In this document: in pieces, positions 22,680 through 33,232 of the stretch
Layout: each line of letters opens with the position of its first letter
How positions within the stretch are numbered: position 1 is the stretch's first letter
Made by a program: the position numbers and the translations under genes
Notes under the pieces: generated by a model
What the model saw: only the letters and a program-made list of their open reading frames with translations
What the model was told of the DNA's origin: nothing
Database searches by the model: none
DNA from: Mermis nigrescens
Taxonomy: Eukaryota; Nematoda; Enoplea; Mermithida; Mermithidae
Direction: 5' to 3'
DNA length: 64,000 nucleotides
Assembly: GCA_036768485.1 (NCBI GenBank)
Contig: JAVLUZ010000142.1
Coordinates: 20,240,290 to 20,304,289 of the forward strand

Positions 22680-24322
22680 ACATGATCTTGAGGGGGGGTT
22701 GGGGGAAGAGGGTATCAGCCCCCAGAAAAATTCTCACCCCCACCAGAATTCGCGATTTTTCTAAAGTTCGCGAAAATTTCCTAAAAATTCGTAGAAAAGG
22801 TGCTTTTTAAGGGTTTTTGACTATCTATTTGCTCAGAAGTGTCAAATTTCCGGCACTTCGCGCCATATACTCATGTTTTGACTATATTTTGTATTTGTTC
22901 GACTTTTTTAAAATTTTTTCATAATTCTTCACGTTTTTTATCTGTCTTTTATGTACAAGGTCCCTTTGTACATGTACAAAGATGGTCCCCGAACAATTAC
23001 TCATTTCTGGGAATTTTGCACTTTTTTTACAGTTTTTGTCTTCCCAAAAATTTTTGTACATGTAAGAAGACGGTCCCGAAAAGTATTTGCACATCGGAAA
23101 ACGGCTGAATCCGATCCTGAAGGCACGCCAGTTCTGACCGGAGACTCGAGCAAACAAATTAGCGACCCGAGCGCTCACTTAGGAACAAAGCGTGCAATTA
23201 ATTATGCCGGGCTGACCTCATCGGTCGATCAGTTATGCGTCTGGTATTTACAGTAATGCGCCCGACTAGGGGAACATTTTTAAACACAATTTTCTTACAG
23301 AGTGAAAGTGAAATTTTAAAATTTAGTTTTTCGAGCTCATCGTGAAAAATGGAGCAAGAAAATATAAAATATTACAGCATTTCATTCACTATGGAAAAAG
23401 TTGACTTATTTTAAATTTTGAGAGCACTTGACATTTATTTTGTCCATAAAACTTGAATATTTCAAAATAATACTAAGCCAACAGAGTCAACATGAAAAAC
23501 TACCACGATTTGTCAACGAACATTATAGATAGAAGCACACGCATCGCAATCGACCCATTACAGAGCATCGAAGCTCAATGATCTAAGGCTAAACGGGACC
23601 TTAGACGAAGGGTTGGACTAATGAATACGGCGACTTATGAAGGGTTTCTGGTCGAATGGATCTGGCGCAGCAAGTTTGATTCGATGGAGCGATTGTTCAA
23701 CGATTTTTGCGATGCATGTGCTTCTATGTATAATGTTCGTTGACAAATCGCGGTAGTTTTTCATGTTGACGCTGTTGGCTTATTATTATTTTAAAATATT
23801 CAACCTTTATTGAGAAAATAAATGTCAAGTGGTCTTAAATTTAAAATAAGTCAACTTTTACCAGACTGAATGAAATGTTGTAATATTTTATATTTTCTTG
23901 CTCCATTTTTCACGATAAGCTCGAAAAACTAAATTTTTAAATTTGATTTTCGCTCTGTAAAAAAATTGTGTTCAAGAAAATGCTCCCCTAGTCGGGCGCA
24001 TTACTATAAACCGCAGACGCATAATTGGTCGACCGACGAGGTCAGCTCAGAATAATTAATTGCGCACTTTTGTTTACTTAAGTGAGCGCTCGGTCGCTAA
24101 TTTGTTTGCTGAGTCGCTCCGGTCACAACTGGCGGCGTGCCCCCCAGAATCGGATTCAGCCCGGAAAACAATCTTTGCCGAATGAAAAAAGCCCTGGTTT
24201 TTATGCTCTAGCGTCAAAAACATTAAAAATCGATATTTTTGACGCGTACCTACCATTTTTGGGCCAAAAAAGATACTTTGAAATCTCACCACCCAGATTT
24301 CCCATGCTGGGCATGTCTGACT
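22680..24322. mobile_element. MITE family D copy carrying a nested stack
   Basis: The left half of family D (22680-22940, from ACATGATCTTGAGGGGGGG) resumes at about 24202 with TTATGCTCTAGCGTC and ends at GCTGGGCATGTCTG. Between them is a short family C copy (about 22943-23102 plus 24170-24200), itself split by the 23103-24161 inverted-repeat element. Confidence 0.7.
23103..24161. mobile_element. Long inverted-repeat (foldback or MULE-like) element, 1059 bp
   Basis: Two arms of roughly 450 bp (23103-23555 and 23708-24161) are imperfect inverted copies around a unique centre of about 150 bp. Termini GGCTGAATCCGAT/ATCGGATTCAGCC. The 8-bp duplication CGGAAAAC is perfect (23095-23102 and 24162-24169). 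The arms share landmarks such as CCCGACTAGGGG and its complement. There is no coding frame. Long arms suggest foldback or MULE-like origin; the 8-bp duplication also fits hAT or P. A transcript would fold into a long hairpin. Confidence 0.9.
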
Positions 24323-24351
24323 ACAAGTAGTAATAATGAGCACGAATTCAC

Positions 24352-24418
24352 TATTAGACTAATGAGTTTGGGAAACAATCAGTTTTAAGAATTCTTTTCC
24401 AAACTCATTATTCTAATA
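24352..24418. repeat. Hairpin with ~20-bp arms
   Basis: TATTAGACTAATGAGTTTGG and its near-complement TCCAAACTCATTATTCTAATA are separated by about 24 bases. There is one mismatch and one length difference. Confidence 0.75.
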
Positions 24419-24419
24419 G

Positions 24420-25104
24420 CTAATATAAGTCAAAAATACTTTTAAAAAATACTTTGAATAATTTGATAAAATGATAGCTCTTAAAAGTCTAAAGCTTCAA
24501 ATCAGCAACGGAAGTTCTACGTACATAATAGATGCAATTTCAAAAGTAAAGTAAATAAACATACCTCGGTCAGCAGCAAAAGCAGCACAAGATCTACCAA
24601 GAATGTTATTTACACCCGTTAGCTTACAAATCCACATATGTACGACATATATTATTCCATTATGCATATGCTATATATAAAATTTATTTTTCTAATAGAA
24701 AGCATAGTGACCAAACTGATTACTTAAATTTCACGCACCAGGCTTACTGTAGTTACTAAGCCAAGAAAGTTACTCAATCTGATGCTTTACAGAGTGACAC
24801 GTTTTAAGCCGTTCGTCATGCAAGGCTTAAAATAAACAGATTAACCTGTTTATCGCTTTTTGCAGTCACAACGTATACAATTAAATTTGTAGGATATCAT
24901 ATTCATTTTTAAAAACCTCTCTAAGGACATGTTTGTGCTTGCATAATTATTTACACATAATATCAGTACTCATATAAATTTAATTACACACAATAATGTA
25001 TTTATTATACAAAATTTCAATAATTTTATTAATTAAATAACGTGTAATTAAATATTCATACATAATACCAATTATCCACATATAATCAAGTAGTAAGTAT
25101 TTAC
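24420..25104. other. PIX intron, no gene supported
   Basis: AT-rich sequence. An exon-like piece at 24562-24621 was considered and rejected because it breaks the PIX reading frame. Confidence 0.4.
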
Positions 25105-25199
25105 ATGCGCTCTTCTCGTAATGGTGACAAAAAACTTTTAACCAGGGTCTCTAATTCGTCAATATGCGCGCGCTCGGAATCGACGAAGTCTTCGATTAT
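25105..25199 (-). CDS. Pix: PIX exon: start of DH domain
   Basis: A 95-bp exon with acceptor ccggcttttag and donor GCGCAT|GTAAAT, separated from the linker exon by a 65-bp intron. IIEDFVDSERAHIDELETLV is DH conserved region 1 (the .ET/SE..Y..EL pattern). SFLSPLREER follows, equivalent to YLRPLQ in PIX. Confidence 0.93.
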
Positions 25200-25264
25200 C
25201 TAAAAGCCGGGGATTTGCAGTAAAAATAAGCTTAAAAATAAATAATGATGGAAAGATTATCTAC

Positions 25265-25374
25265 TATTCTTCTGTAAATGTATCTTTCGTCTTCGCTCGA
25301 TTCACAATTTTTAGGTGAACCGATGTTAGACGATTCTTTGCCAACCATTGGACTTTTGGGCCGGACCGTGACGC
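25265..25374 (-). CDS. Pix: PIX exon: SH3-DH linker
   Basis: A 110-bp exon with acceptor cttttgttaag; two bases complete a Gly codon from the SH3 exon. VTVRPKSPMVGKESS resembles the KPVSPKSG linker of PIX. ERYIYRRI leads into the DH domain. The donor ATA|GTAGAT is weak but is the only GT that keeps the frame. Confidence 0.82.
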
Positions 25375-25444
25375 CTTAACAAAAGCTAATCAGGTATGTG
25401 GGATACTTAAATTTTCAAACGTACATATAACATAGTGCATTTCA

Positions 25445-25765
25445 TGCATGTGCACAGGGGTGAGGGGTGTTGTGTGACCCCCGCTGGAGGGTCAGCCAGA
25501 CAGGCACTGTCCGGCGATTTTGAGCTGACGAAACATTTTTCTGCATCATTTAGGTCAAAAGCAGTAAAAATGTCATAATTTTTCCAGGATTAGTACTTTT
25601 ATGTACTTTTTACTCAAAAAGCGCTAAAAATTGATCAATATCCGAATTTAGTAGTTTTAAAAGTGATATAGTGCAGTCAAAATGGACCAAAAATGCTTTC
25701 AAAATGCGATATTATCACGAAAAGACGTCTTGAATGCTATTTTGACCATTTTGATCGCGTAAGCA
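25445..25765. repeat. Family E repeat copy
   Basis: TGTGCACAGGGGTGAGGGG, CACTGTCCGGCGATTTTGAG and ATAGTGCAGTCAAAATGGAC appear in the family order. The palindrome region is partly deleted (TTTTTCCAGGATTAG). Confidence 0.65.
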
Positions 25766-26143
25766 GCAAATTTCTGAAATTTTACCCCTCCCCTCCACTT
25801 GTCGACCCCGACTTGTAATTTTAAGTGGAAAAATACCTGTTTTTCAATTTTCTAAAAAGAATAAAATCTTTAGGTCAAACCTTTCAAGTTTCTCAAAGTG
25901 GCAAAAGAAATAATCCGTCATTTTCCCAGAAATGCAGGCCTACTCTGAGCTTGAGCTATTAGATACACTACACATATGATACGTAATTATGCACAAATAA
26001 ATGAAATTGCGAGATGCAAAAAAAGTAGTTTTAAGCTTTTTCAAAATTTTCCGGCTCACTTACCTTCTTCCTAATTTCTATACATTATTTAGGATTATTT
26101 TTATTATAATTAATTTTTTACATTATTTATCATTATTCCTCAC

Positions 26144-26276
26144 CCTCAACATTGTTGCACACCTCTGTTACATAATTTGAAGGAAACCAACCGGTCTTCC
26201 CACTCAAAGTTCCTTCCCACCAACCTTCCTCGGTCTTTTGAGAGACGCTTATTAAATCGCCTTTCTTGAAACAGAG
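26144..26276 (-). CDS. Pix: PIX exon: SH3 domain core
   Basis: A 133-bp exon with acceptor tctacctaccag and donor [30 protein letters not shown] and [16 protein letters not shown] form an SH3 core from the RT-loop end to the 3-10 helix, with the Trp pair and the PSNYV pocket residues intact. The [24 protein letters not shown] pattern is that of PIX, which binds an atypical PAK motif. The first SH3 strand (ALYDF...NNDE) must be on an upstream exon not found here. Confidence 0.95.
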
Positions 26277-26640
26277 CTGGTAGGTAGAGAAAGCAGTATT
26301 AAATTAGCGTAGCAAAGTATATACCAGTATGTGCGAGCATATGATAAGACCACCAAAGATGCGCGCTGCGCGCTGAAGAAGTAGAAACTAAAAGTTAGCA
26401 TTTTAGAAAATTAGGCTTACAGCTAAAAAATGGGATTCAAGAAAGTGAGTGTAGAAAGTTCAATGCTTAAAACAGAAATGAAACGAGGAAAAGAAAATAA
26501 TAATATAAATAAACAAATAAATAAAGATAAGGACCCTTATTTTCTATGAATATAACAAACTAGGAATGAGTTTTGTACCTTTATATTCAATAAATTTATC
26601 AATTAAGAATATACGAGTGCATGGACAAAGGCTCATACGT
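26277..26640. other. PIX intron, no gene supported
   Basis: AT-rich, with AATAAATAAACAAATAAATA-like low complexity near 26500. No exon completing the PIX SH3 domain was found. Confidence 0.4.
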
Positions 26641-26815
26641 GTAAGAGAAGGAATAGAGAGATCCCCCACCTAAAGTCGGACGTCCCCCTCCCAAAACCAG
26701 AAAATTTTTGACCCCCCCAACTTTTGGAAAAAACAAATGTTTTAGCCGTTTTTAGGCCATTTTTGGCCAAAAATTTAAGGTTATTTACCCCCCATCTGAA
26801 AATAGCCGGAATCAT
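26640..26815. mobile_element. MITE family F copy, reverse orientation
   Basis: It has family F blocks CCCCACCTAAAGTCGGACGT and CAGAAAATTTTTGACCCCCC between two copies of TCATAC, which may be part of the target duplication. Confidence 0.55.
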
Positions 26816-27208
26816 ACATGATCTGGGGGATTAGGGAGGTTTCACCCCACACCCAAAAAATTTTTTCACCCCTCCCCCGAAATTGCGATTTTTAGAGTTC
26901 TTAAAATTTTCCAAAAATTCATCAAAAAAATGCTTTTTTATAACGTTTTTAGCAATCTATTTACTCAAAAGTGCGAAAATTTCGGCGATTCGCGCCATTA
27001 TACTCATGTCTTGACTAGATTTTGTTCAATGTGCGCCGACTTTTTGATTTTTTCCGAAATTTTTTTGTTTCTATACTATAGAAAGATAAAGCATCGCCAG
27101 ACCCGCTGGAAAAATGATATTTTTGACGCGTACCTACTATTTTTGGACCCCCAAAATGGCACCTTATAATTTCGACCCCCCCCCAAATTCCCATGCTGTG
27201 CATGTATG
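26816..27208. mobile_element. MITE family D copy
   Basis: It starts with ACATGATCTGGGGGATTAGG and ends with CCATGCTGTGCATGT. The palindrome relic is GGCGATTCGCGCC. It directly abuts the family F copy. Confidence 0.7.
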
Positions 27209-27264
27209 GTCAGGACCCCCTCGAATTTCAAGCCGTTATGTAAGCTAAGGCTGGTCTGGTCTTC

Positions 27265-27430
27265 CTAACGGCTGCCAATTTTCGGATGGTTGTCCTTTCA
27301 CAAAACGGTTGTTTGGTTGGTTGATTGGTTGCTTAGTGGTTGATCGATTAATTATTTGTCGTTTGATTGGTTATTGATTATTGATTGGTAGTCATTAAGG
27401 ATTGTTTAATTGATCATTTGATTTTCATAT
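27265..27430. repeat. Degenerate GGTTG/GATT tandem tract
   Basis: Repeated words GGTTGTTTGGTTGGTTGATT, TTGGTTATTGATTATTGATT and similar. Low complexity with no coding content. Confidence 0.7.
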
Positions 27431-27978
27431 GATTTTCACGTATTTTACTAGAATCAGGTTAATTTTTCTAGTTGATTGACTAATTTTAAGCTCATTTCTG
27501 TAGATTTCCATCATTTTTCTTCGATTTGTTTATCATTCAAAAATTTTCAAGTTAATACTGGCAGGTCTTCATATTGATACAGAACCTGGCTCCCATTAAC
27601 ACACGTTTGAGTGAAGTTGTACGGTTTGTCCACGTGTGATTAAGAATGTAGGTATGATTTTTTAAGAATCGTGTGAAGGAACGAGTAGGTATACAAAGAA
27701 ACGGCTAAAGGACTGTTTCTTTAATTATTTGATAGCCAGTTTTAAATTTACTGGTAGGTACTACGTAATGTGTATGAATGCATGTCACTTTCAACAAAAT
27801 TCTCAATATCATTTTTTGCACCTTTGCTTTCAGTATTTTATCCCAAAGAAGTTCGTATACACCAGACTTAAGCAGGTTATTACACAAATAGGCACAAATA
27901 AACATGTAAATGAAGAAGTAAGCTAGTACCAAAAAATAATTAGAAGACTAAAATAGTACAACAGTACAACACAAGTAT

Positions 27979-28010
27979 ATTATAGGTAGCGCTATCGCGC
28001 TACCTATAAT
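27979..28010. repeat. Perfect 14-bp-arm palindrome
   Basis: ATTATAGGTAGCGC, a 4-base loop TATC, then GCGCTACCTATAAT. It could form a cruciform, or a stem in RNA. There is no poly-T terminator context and function is unknown. Confidence 0.95.
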
Positions 28011-28580
28011 GAACTATGCTATTCTATCAACACTAGAAACACGCGCATTACTGGGCTTAAGGTATCAGAATATCAGTGTTGGCCGTTTTACCAGAAATAT
28101 AGCGACTTAGATAAAATTTTTTCATTTGAAAAGGTACATGACATGACAATATTAAAAAAGCACGAAAAAACTCTCATAAAAAAGTGAACCATCCTTATTT
28201 TTCGAACTATTCAAGTGGTAGAAAAATGTTTCATTCTTGGTGCGCATATGAGGTTGTATCCTCCTAACTAAATCTAACCCTGAAACAATAGAACGAAGTA
28301 CGATATAAGGTACATACGTTAAAATGTAAAATCTTAAAAACAATTCATAGAATCATATCGTGAAAACTACGTTTTACTTCGTCATTATTTTTTCCAACAA
28401 AATTGAACTTTGCTTTAGCAAAACAAGGTTGGAAATCCTCTTCTGACGGAGTCAAGCGGCTAGGCATTTAAAATTTATTCAAATGTTTATTACAGCTATA
28501 ATATCGCTGATTGCCACGCATAATCCTAGGAAGCAAAGTTATATTTATACGCTGCACCGATGCATGAAAACGCTAGTAAC
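28011..28580. other. Intergenic or intronic sequence, no gene supported
   Basis: AT-rich sequence with one weak minus-strand exon-like frame near 28150-28270 that I could not link to any gene. Confidence 0.35.
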
Positions 28581-28588
28581 AAAAAGTG

Positions 28589-29192
28589 CAGGCCCGTATC
28601 CAGGATTCTATTTCGGGGGGGCGAAAATTTTGATGTCAAATATCTCGAGAACCATTAGATGGGCAAAAATAAAGGCATTTTTGAGCATATCTCGACGAGC
28701 TCTATGCAATGGTTAAAAGATTCCAAGAAGAAATTTTAAAAATTTTTCACTTTATTCCATACTCATATTACACAAATCTATCGTTTAAACAATCTACACA
28801 TCTGATTTCTCATCATTCAATCGACGAATAATTTCTCAATTTCTGTCTTTGTTATTAATCTTTGTCATTCACAAAGAAAAACAATACAGAAAATGAATTA
28901 TCCGGCGCGTAGCGCCGGAAAAATTTGACATGTTCTACTTGTCTAACACAAATCTGAGCGGTTTTAGGTGGGCTAGAAGACAAAAGCTATACATAAATGA
29001 TAAATCCGGCGCGAGGCGCCGAAAAAGTTTGAGTCTACTAGCTCAAAAGTACGCTGAAAACCTGTTTTGGTGGTATTTTAGACCTACTTTGAGAATTTTT
29101 CATTTTTTCCTTTGGTAGACCCTTCTGTGTTCCAAAAATTATTCTTTATTTTCGGGGGAGGCCCTCACCGCCTCCCCCTAAATACGGCCCTG
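28589..29192. mobile_element. hAT-type non-autonomous element, 604 bp
   Basis: Ends CAGGCCCGTATCCAGG and CTAAATACGGCCCTG, with a perfect 8-bp duplication AAAAAGTG (28581-28588 and 29193-29200). It contains two palindrome copies (GGCGCGTAGCGCC and GGCGCGAGGCGCC). No transposase. Confidence 0.93.
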
Positions 29193-29754
29193 AAAAAGTG
29201 TAATAAAATTCTTCAGCAGCAATAAAAAGTACAGTAGCGGTCATAAGGAGGAAGGAGGCCATTGAGATGAGGGCACATGAAATGTCCACCTAGATAAAAT
29301 TTGAGGACAATTTTATTTCTTTTTACCACCCATTTGGTTTTTTTTGCAAAAAATCGTCAAATAGCGCCAAATGTCGTGCCTAATCAGTTCACTACTATAT
29401 ATTTAACCCAAGGGTAGGGTTTAAAGACTGCTTAATCAATCTTTGTATAAAGAGCTGCAACATGGCCTGAACATTTCGAAATTATTGTTAGGTGTAAATT
29501 GTAACATTCATTCACTGAAATAAGCAAGCTCAAAACATCTTTCAAAAAAAACGGTGCCACATTGACAAGTATACTGTAACGTATACCTAATATTAGGAAT
29601 TGAAACTTTGCAAGAGTTAAATCGAATGTTTGTCTGCAAGTTTGGTAAAATTTTGTAACATGCAAAGATTTCTTCTAAATCCAAGCTTTTCTCCTAAGAG
29701 CTAATGGTTGAGTTTTAGCGTAAAAAATTTGAAATGGTTGTAGCCATATAATGT

Positions 29755-30060
29755 ACAGAGTATGGGAATTATGGGGAAGATGAAATTTTAAAATGCCTTT
29801 TTGGCACCGAAAATAGTAATTATGCGTCAAAAACATCGTTCATCGTTTTTTCGGTGATTCTCTTAGCGTGCGCATAAAAACGCGAAACATTTAAACAAAT
29901 CAAAAAACGTCGAATAAATTGAAGAAAATATAGTCCAATGGCGCGAAACGCCGGAAATTTGACACTTTCGGGCAAATAGGAAGGTAAATACGCTTGAAAA
30001 ACCGCCTTTTTGGCGAATTATCTCAAAATTTTCGGAAACTTTTCAAAAATCGCGAATTCT
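29755..30060. mobile_element. MITE family D copy, reverse, truncated
   Basis: GTATGGGAATTATGGGGAAG, then TTATGCGTCAAAAACATCG, then the palindrome GGCGCGAAACGCC. It adjoins a second family D copy. Confidence 0.6.
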
Positions 30061-30490
30061 TAAAGGAGCCGAAATCAGACCAGCAAGGGAATTTGAGGAG
30101 TAAAAGTCTAAAGTGCTTTTTTCGGGTACGAAAATGGAGGGTAAACGTCAAAAACATCATTGTTCGGCGTTTTTGACGATGCTCTCTTTTTCTAGAGCAT
30201 GAAAACGCGAAACAATCTCGAAAAAAATTGAAAAGTCGAAGAAAATGAACAAAATATAGTCGAAAACATGAGTACGAGTATGTGGCGCAAAGCGCCGAGA
30301 ATTTGACTTTTTTGATCAAATAGGAAGCTAAAACGCTTTAAAAAGCAGTCTTATAGCGAATTTCCAGAAAATATTCGGAAACTTTTGAAAAATCGCAAAT
30401 TCTGGGGAGATGATAAAAACATTTCTGGGGGCGGTTTAAATTTTTCGTGCGAGAAACGCTCACAAACCCCCTCCCCCGAAATTCTCTATG
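30060..30490. mobile_element. MITE family D copy, reverse
   Basis: Contains GGTAAACGTCAAAAACATCA, TTTTTCTAGAGCATGAAAAC, the palindrome GGCGCAAAGCGCC, and two G-rich blocks ending CCCCCTCCCCCGAAATTC. It is a near-tandem neighbour of the copy before it. A third partial copy follows at 30530-30700. Confidence 0.6.
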
Positions 30491-30866
30491 ATTGTAGCCA
30501 AATTTTTTTTTTAATTTTTCCAAAAATTTAGCACGGAAATTCTGGGGAGAAGTAAAATTTTAAAATGCCTTTTTTAAGTCCTAAAATGGTGAGTATGCGT
30601 CAAAAACATCGTTTTTTGAAGTTCCTGAGTTACTCTATCTTTCAAAACATAAAAACAAAAAAAATTCCGAAAAAACTAAGTCGAACAAATTGAACAAAAT
30701 ATCGGGTAAAAGAGCTGACTCCGGACATACTTTAGAAAAACTGTAATAGCTTCCTTCCAGCTTAACTTCTGATTTTTTAGGGCATTATAGAATAGCCCTG
30801 GCGAAAAATCAGTGCCCCTACATATATACATTTTGATGCGTCTAAGAGCATTTTTTAAAAGTAACC

Positions 30867-30911
30867 AGGTGTCCGACGTTAGATCCGAATCAAGGATAAC
30901 ATCGGACACCT
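30867..30911. repeat. Inverted repeat with TGTCCGA arms
   Basis: AGGTGTCCGACGTTA pairs with TAACATCGGACACCT, with one mismatch in 15 and a 15-base loop. Related GTCCGATGTT words occur near 31240, 32422-32455 and 32922. Confidence 0.75.
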
Positions 30912-31421
30912 AATTTTTAAGAAAGACGTAAACGCAAGTGGCGAATAGTGAAATTTTCTCTCTAGAAGCTCTATTTGAAGGCATAACACATTTTCAAACG
31001 TGTTATTTGCTATGCCCTCAAAGCTGCAGGGTCAAATCAGTTTGGAAAGCATGTACATATTCCCATCAAGAATCAAGGCACTGAATCTAGCAAGTTAAAT
31101 TATCTGGTAGACTTCCGTTGATTAATTGTGCATGAGATTTATCAATTAGATGATTGACATAAGCTATAAGCATGTTCTGACGATAAACGATCAGTCATTA
31201 GGCAAAATATGTGTTTCGAACTAAGACTTTACTCGGGTCTAACACCGGACACTCAAATGTATTTTAAAAATCAGCAAACCCGACGACTATGTCGTCGGAA
31301 CCTGGTAAACATGAAAGCATCAGTAAACATAAGATTCATAAAATATTAACCAGTAGTTAGGAAGATAATTCACAATCAAAGCGCTCTTTTAGATCAAAGT
31401 TGTCATGAAAGCAGTACTTAC

Positions 31422-31531
31422 AAATCCATCAGGAATAGCTGTCACATTAATTCCATTTATCACATCAGAAACGCACAAGTATCTCTTGCAAGCTGCACAT
31501 TCAAAGTTTTCTACACCGCGTCGATGTAACA
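31422..31531 (-). CDS. Candidate exon, RING-like C-x2-C segment
   Basis: A 110-bp frame with a strong donor (GGATTT|GTAAGT) and a possible acceptor (gtaaatag). RGVENFECAACKRYLCVSD followed by VINGINVTAIPDGF resembles the end of a TRIM-type RING finger, where a final C-x2-C is followed by a G-V..LP.NF pattern. If real, it belongs to a minus-strand gene upstream of PIX. No partner exon with matching phase was confirmed. Family assignment is tentative. Confidence 0.4.
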
Positions 31532-31623
31532 CTATTTACACTCGTGTTTCTATACCTAAATCGATCTTTACAAATTATAAAAAAAAACATTGTGCACACC
31601 GTACTATAAGAGATATGAATATG

Positions 31624-31912
31624 CAGGCCCGTACTCAGGGCAGGGAGGGGGTACATGCTTCCCCCTCCGAAATAAAACATGAGAATGATTTATTCCTTTA
31701 CTCTCCCTTTGCTTTTTTAGCGAAAAAATGCAAAAAAATGTTGCGCTTCGCACTGAATTTTTCAATTATAATTAGAGTATATTTAGTCCCGAGGGCGCGT
31801 TTTAAACATTCCATCTTCAGTATTTATACAACATAAAGCGTATTGTGCGTCAGTATATCTTAGTTCTTTTGATCGTGTCCTCCTCCCCGAAACAAAATCC
31901 TAGATATGGGCC
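31624..31912. mobile_element. hAT-type MITE, about 289 bp
   Basis: Ends CAGGCCCGTACTCAGG and AGATATGGGCC(TG). The direct repeat TGAATATG flanks it (31616-31623 and 31913-31920); because CA/TG are shared, its register is ambiguous by two bases. It is related to the element at 28589-29192. Confidence 0.8.
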
Positions 31913-32189
31913 TGAATATGCATAAATTTCTGACTTACTTAAGCAAAACAACAAAGTTCACGTTATACACGCGCATAGAGAGGGGTGAGAGTAAAGTATT
32001 ACCCCTACTGAGGCCTAAAAAGTTAGGTACTACATAGGCTAAGAATAGTGTATGTTCACATTATTTGGACATAATAATACCCAATAAGTGCAACTTATTG
32101 TAGTAAACATCCATAACTTTACCCCTCCCTGGCCACATATTTTCGTTTTCACTCCTTCCTGGCCATCCCGACCATGTGCATCCATGGTT

Positions 32190-32300
32190 AGCGCAATAAA
32201 CTCCAAGAATTTTTCCTTGACTTGATTAAGCAATCTATGTATGTATTCCTTAGAATTAGGAAACTTGGGCACCTTTTCCAAGCTCATCTTGCCATTCTTG
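32190..32300 (-). CDS. Candidate exon, unrecognised
   Basis: After a possible acceptor (ttcctactcaag), the frame reads NGKMSLEKVPKFPNSKEYIH then RLLNQVKEKFLEFIALTMD, a Lys/Glu-rich helix-like peptide. No clear donor. It may be a captured gene fragment or chance. Confidence 0.25.
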
Positions 32301-33110
32301 AGTAGGAATTAGGAAAGAGCTTTTCACTCTTATAGATATAGAATAGATTCTCTTTGTGCTGTCATACCATGTAAACCAATTTAACGTACAGTTTGTCAGC
32401 TGAAACTAAAAAAATTGGAAGGTCCAACATCGGACATCATGCGTCTGGTGTTAGACCAAAATGTACCATTCAAGATAATTATCTCTTGCAGGACTTAAGA
32501 AAGGAACAACATTAGATCTTGAAAAAGTAAAAAAAATAATTACTGTATTTTCTTGCATCCTTCGTAATTGTCGTGTTTCAGCAATATATTATTTCAGTTC
32601 ATTTCAGTTCAGTTCAGCCTATAATTCATAAGCTCATAGCCAGTCTAGCCGAAGTTTTTTTTAATTTAGTATAAAAATGCGAAATGCCATGGACACACAG
32701 GCTTATAGATTACGCTCATGTTTATTTAAAAAAGAAAAAATTGAAAAAATTCATTTATTTAAAAGAACTGTCTGATAAGGATGGGCTCGTTCGAATTCGG
32801 CACGCTTTATTGATAATCAACTAATATGCAATAACATCAGCGAAGTCACGGTCTACAAACTGAAGAAGAATGATCACAAAACATGCAATATTCCTTTACT
32901 TATGTATTATTATCTGAAGTATGTCCGATGTTCGACAATGTTCGGGATTAGCCCATTTCCTAGGCAAAGCATTAGTATATGGCACGGAGCATACACACAT
33001 GCACATGGAGGCGGTGGGGGTGATGGCGTGTTACCCAAACTGGCATAGCCAGTAAGGGGGAGTGCGGATTCCCTCCCTCTGAGGAAAATTTCACATGTTC
33101 AAGGACTGAG
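32300..33110. other. Intergenic sequence, no gene supported
   Basis: AT-rich. Contains TTCAGTTCATTTCAGTTCAG (about 32595) and an imperfect hairpin with GGTCCAACATCGGAC (about 32421-32457). Confidence 0.35.
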
Positions 33111-33232
33111 CAATATGGTTGCATGTTGTTCTGCGATGTGCGACGTAAAATCGAAGAAGTCGGAGCTTTGCGGCGCTTTTTGCATTTTCTACCGTTTTAT
33201 TGTCGGAAAAGTAAAAAAATTAGTGCTCCGAG

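Noticed and set aside
24562..24621. Exon-like piece on the minus strand with a good donor (CCGAG|GTATGT) inside the PIX DH region
   Set aside because: Including it after 25105-25199 creates a stop at once, while direct joining of 25105-25199 to 22081-22176 is in phase and matches the family. At most a poison exon.
27790..27880. Helical minus-strand peptide SGVYELLWDKILKAKVQKMI with possible splice sites
   Set aside because: No family match, no partner exon and weak borders. It cannot be the missing PIX SH3 start.
29516..29586. Cys-rich short frame (YTCQCGTVFFERCFELAYF) on the minus strand with plausible splice sites
   Set aside because: Its phase does not fit the RING-like candidate exon and no family is certain. 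Kept out of the feature list.
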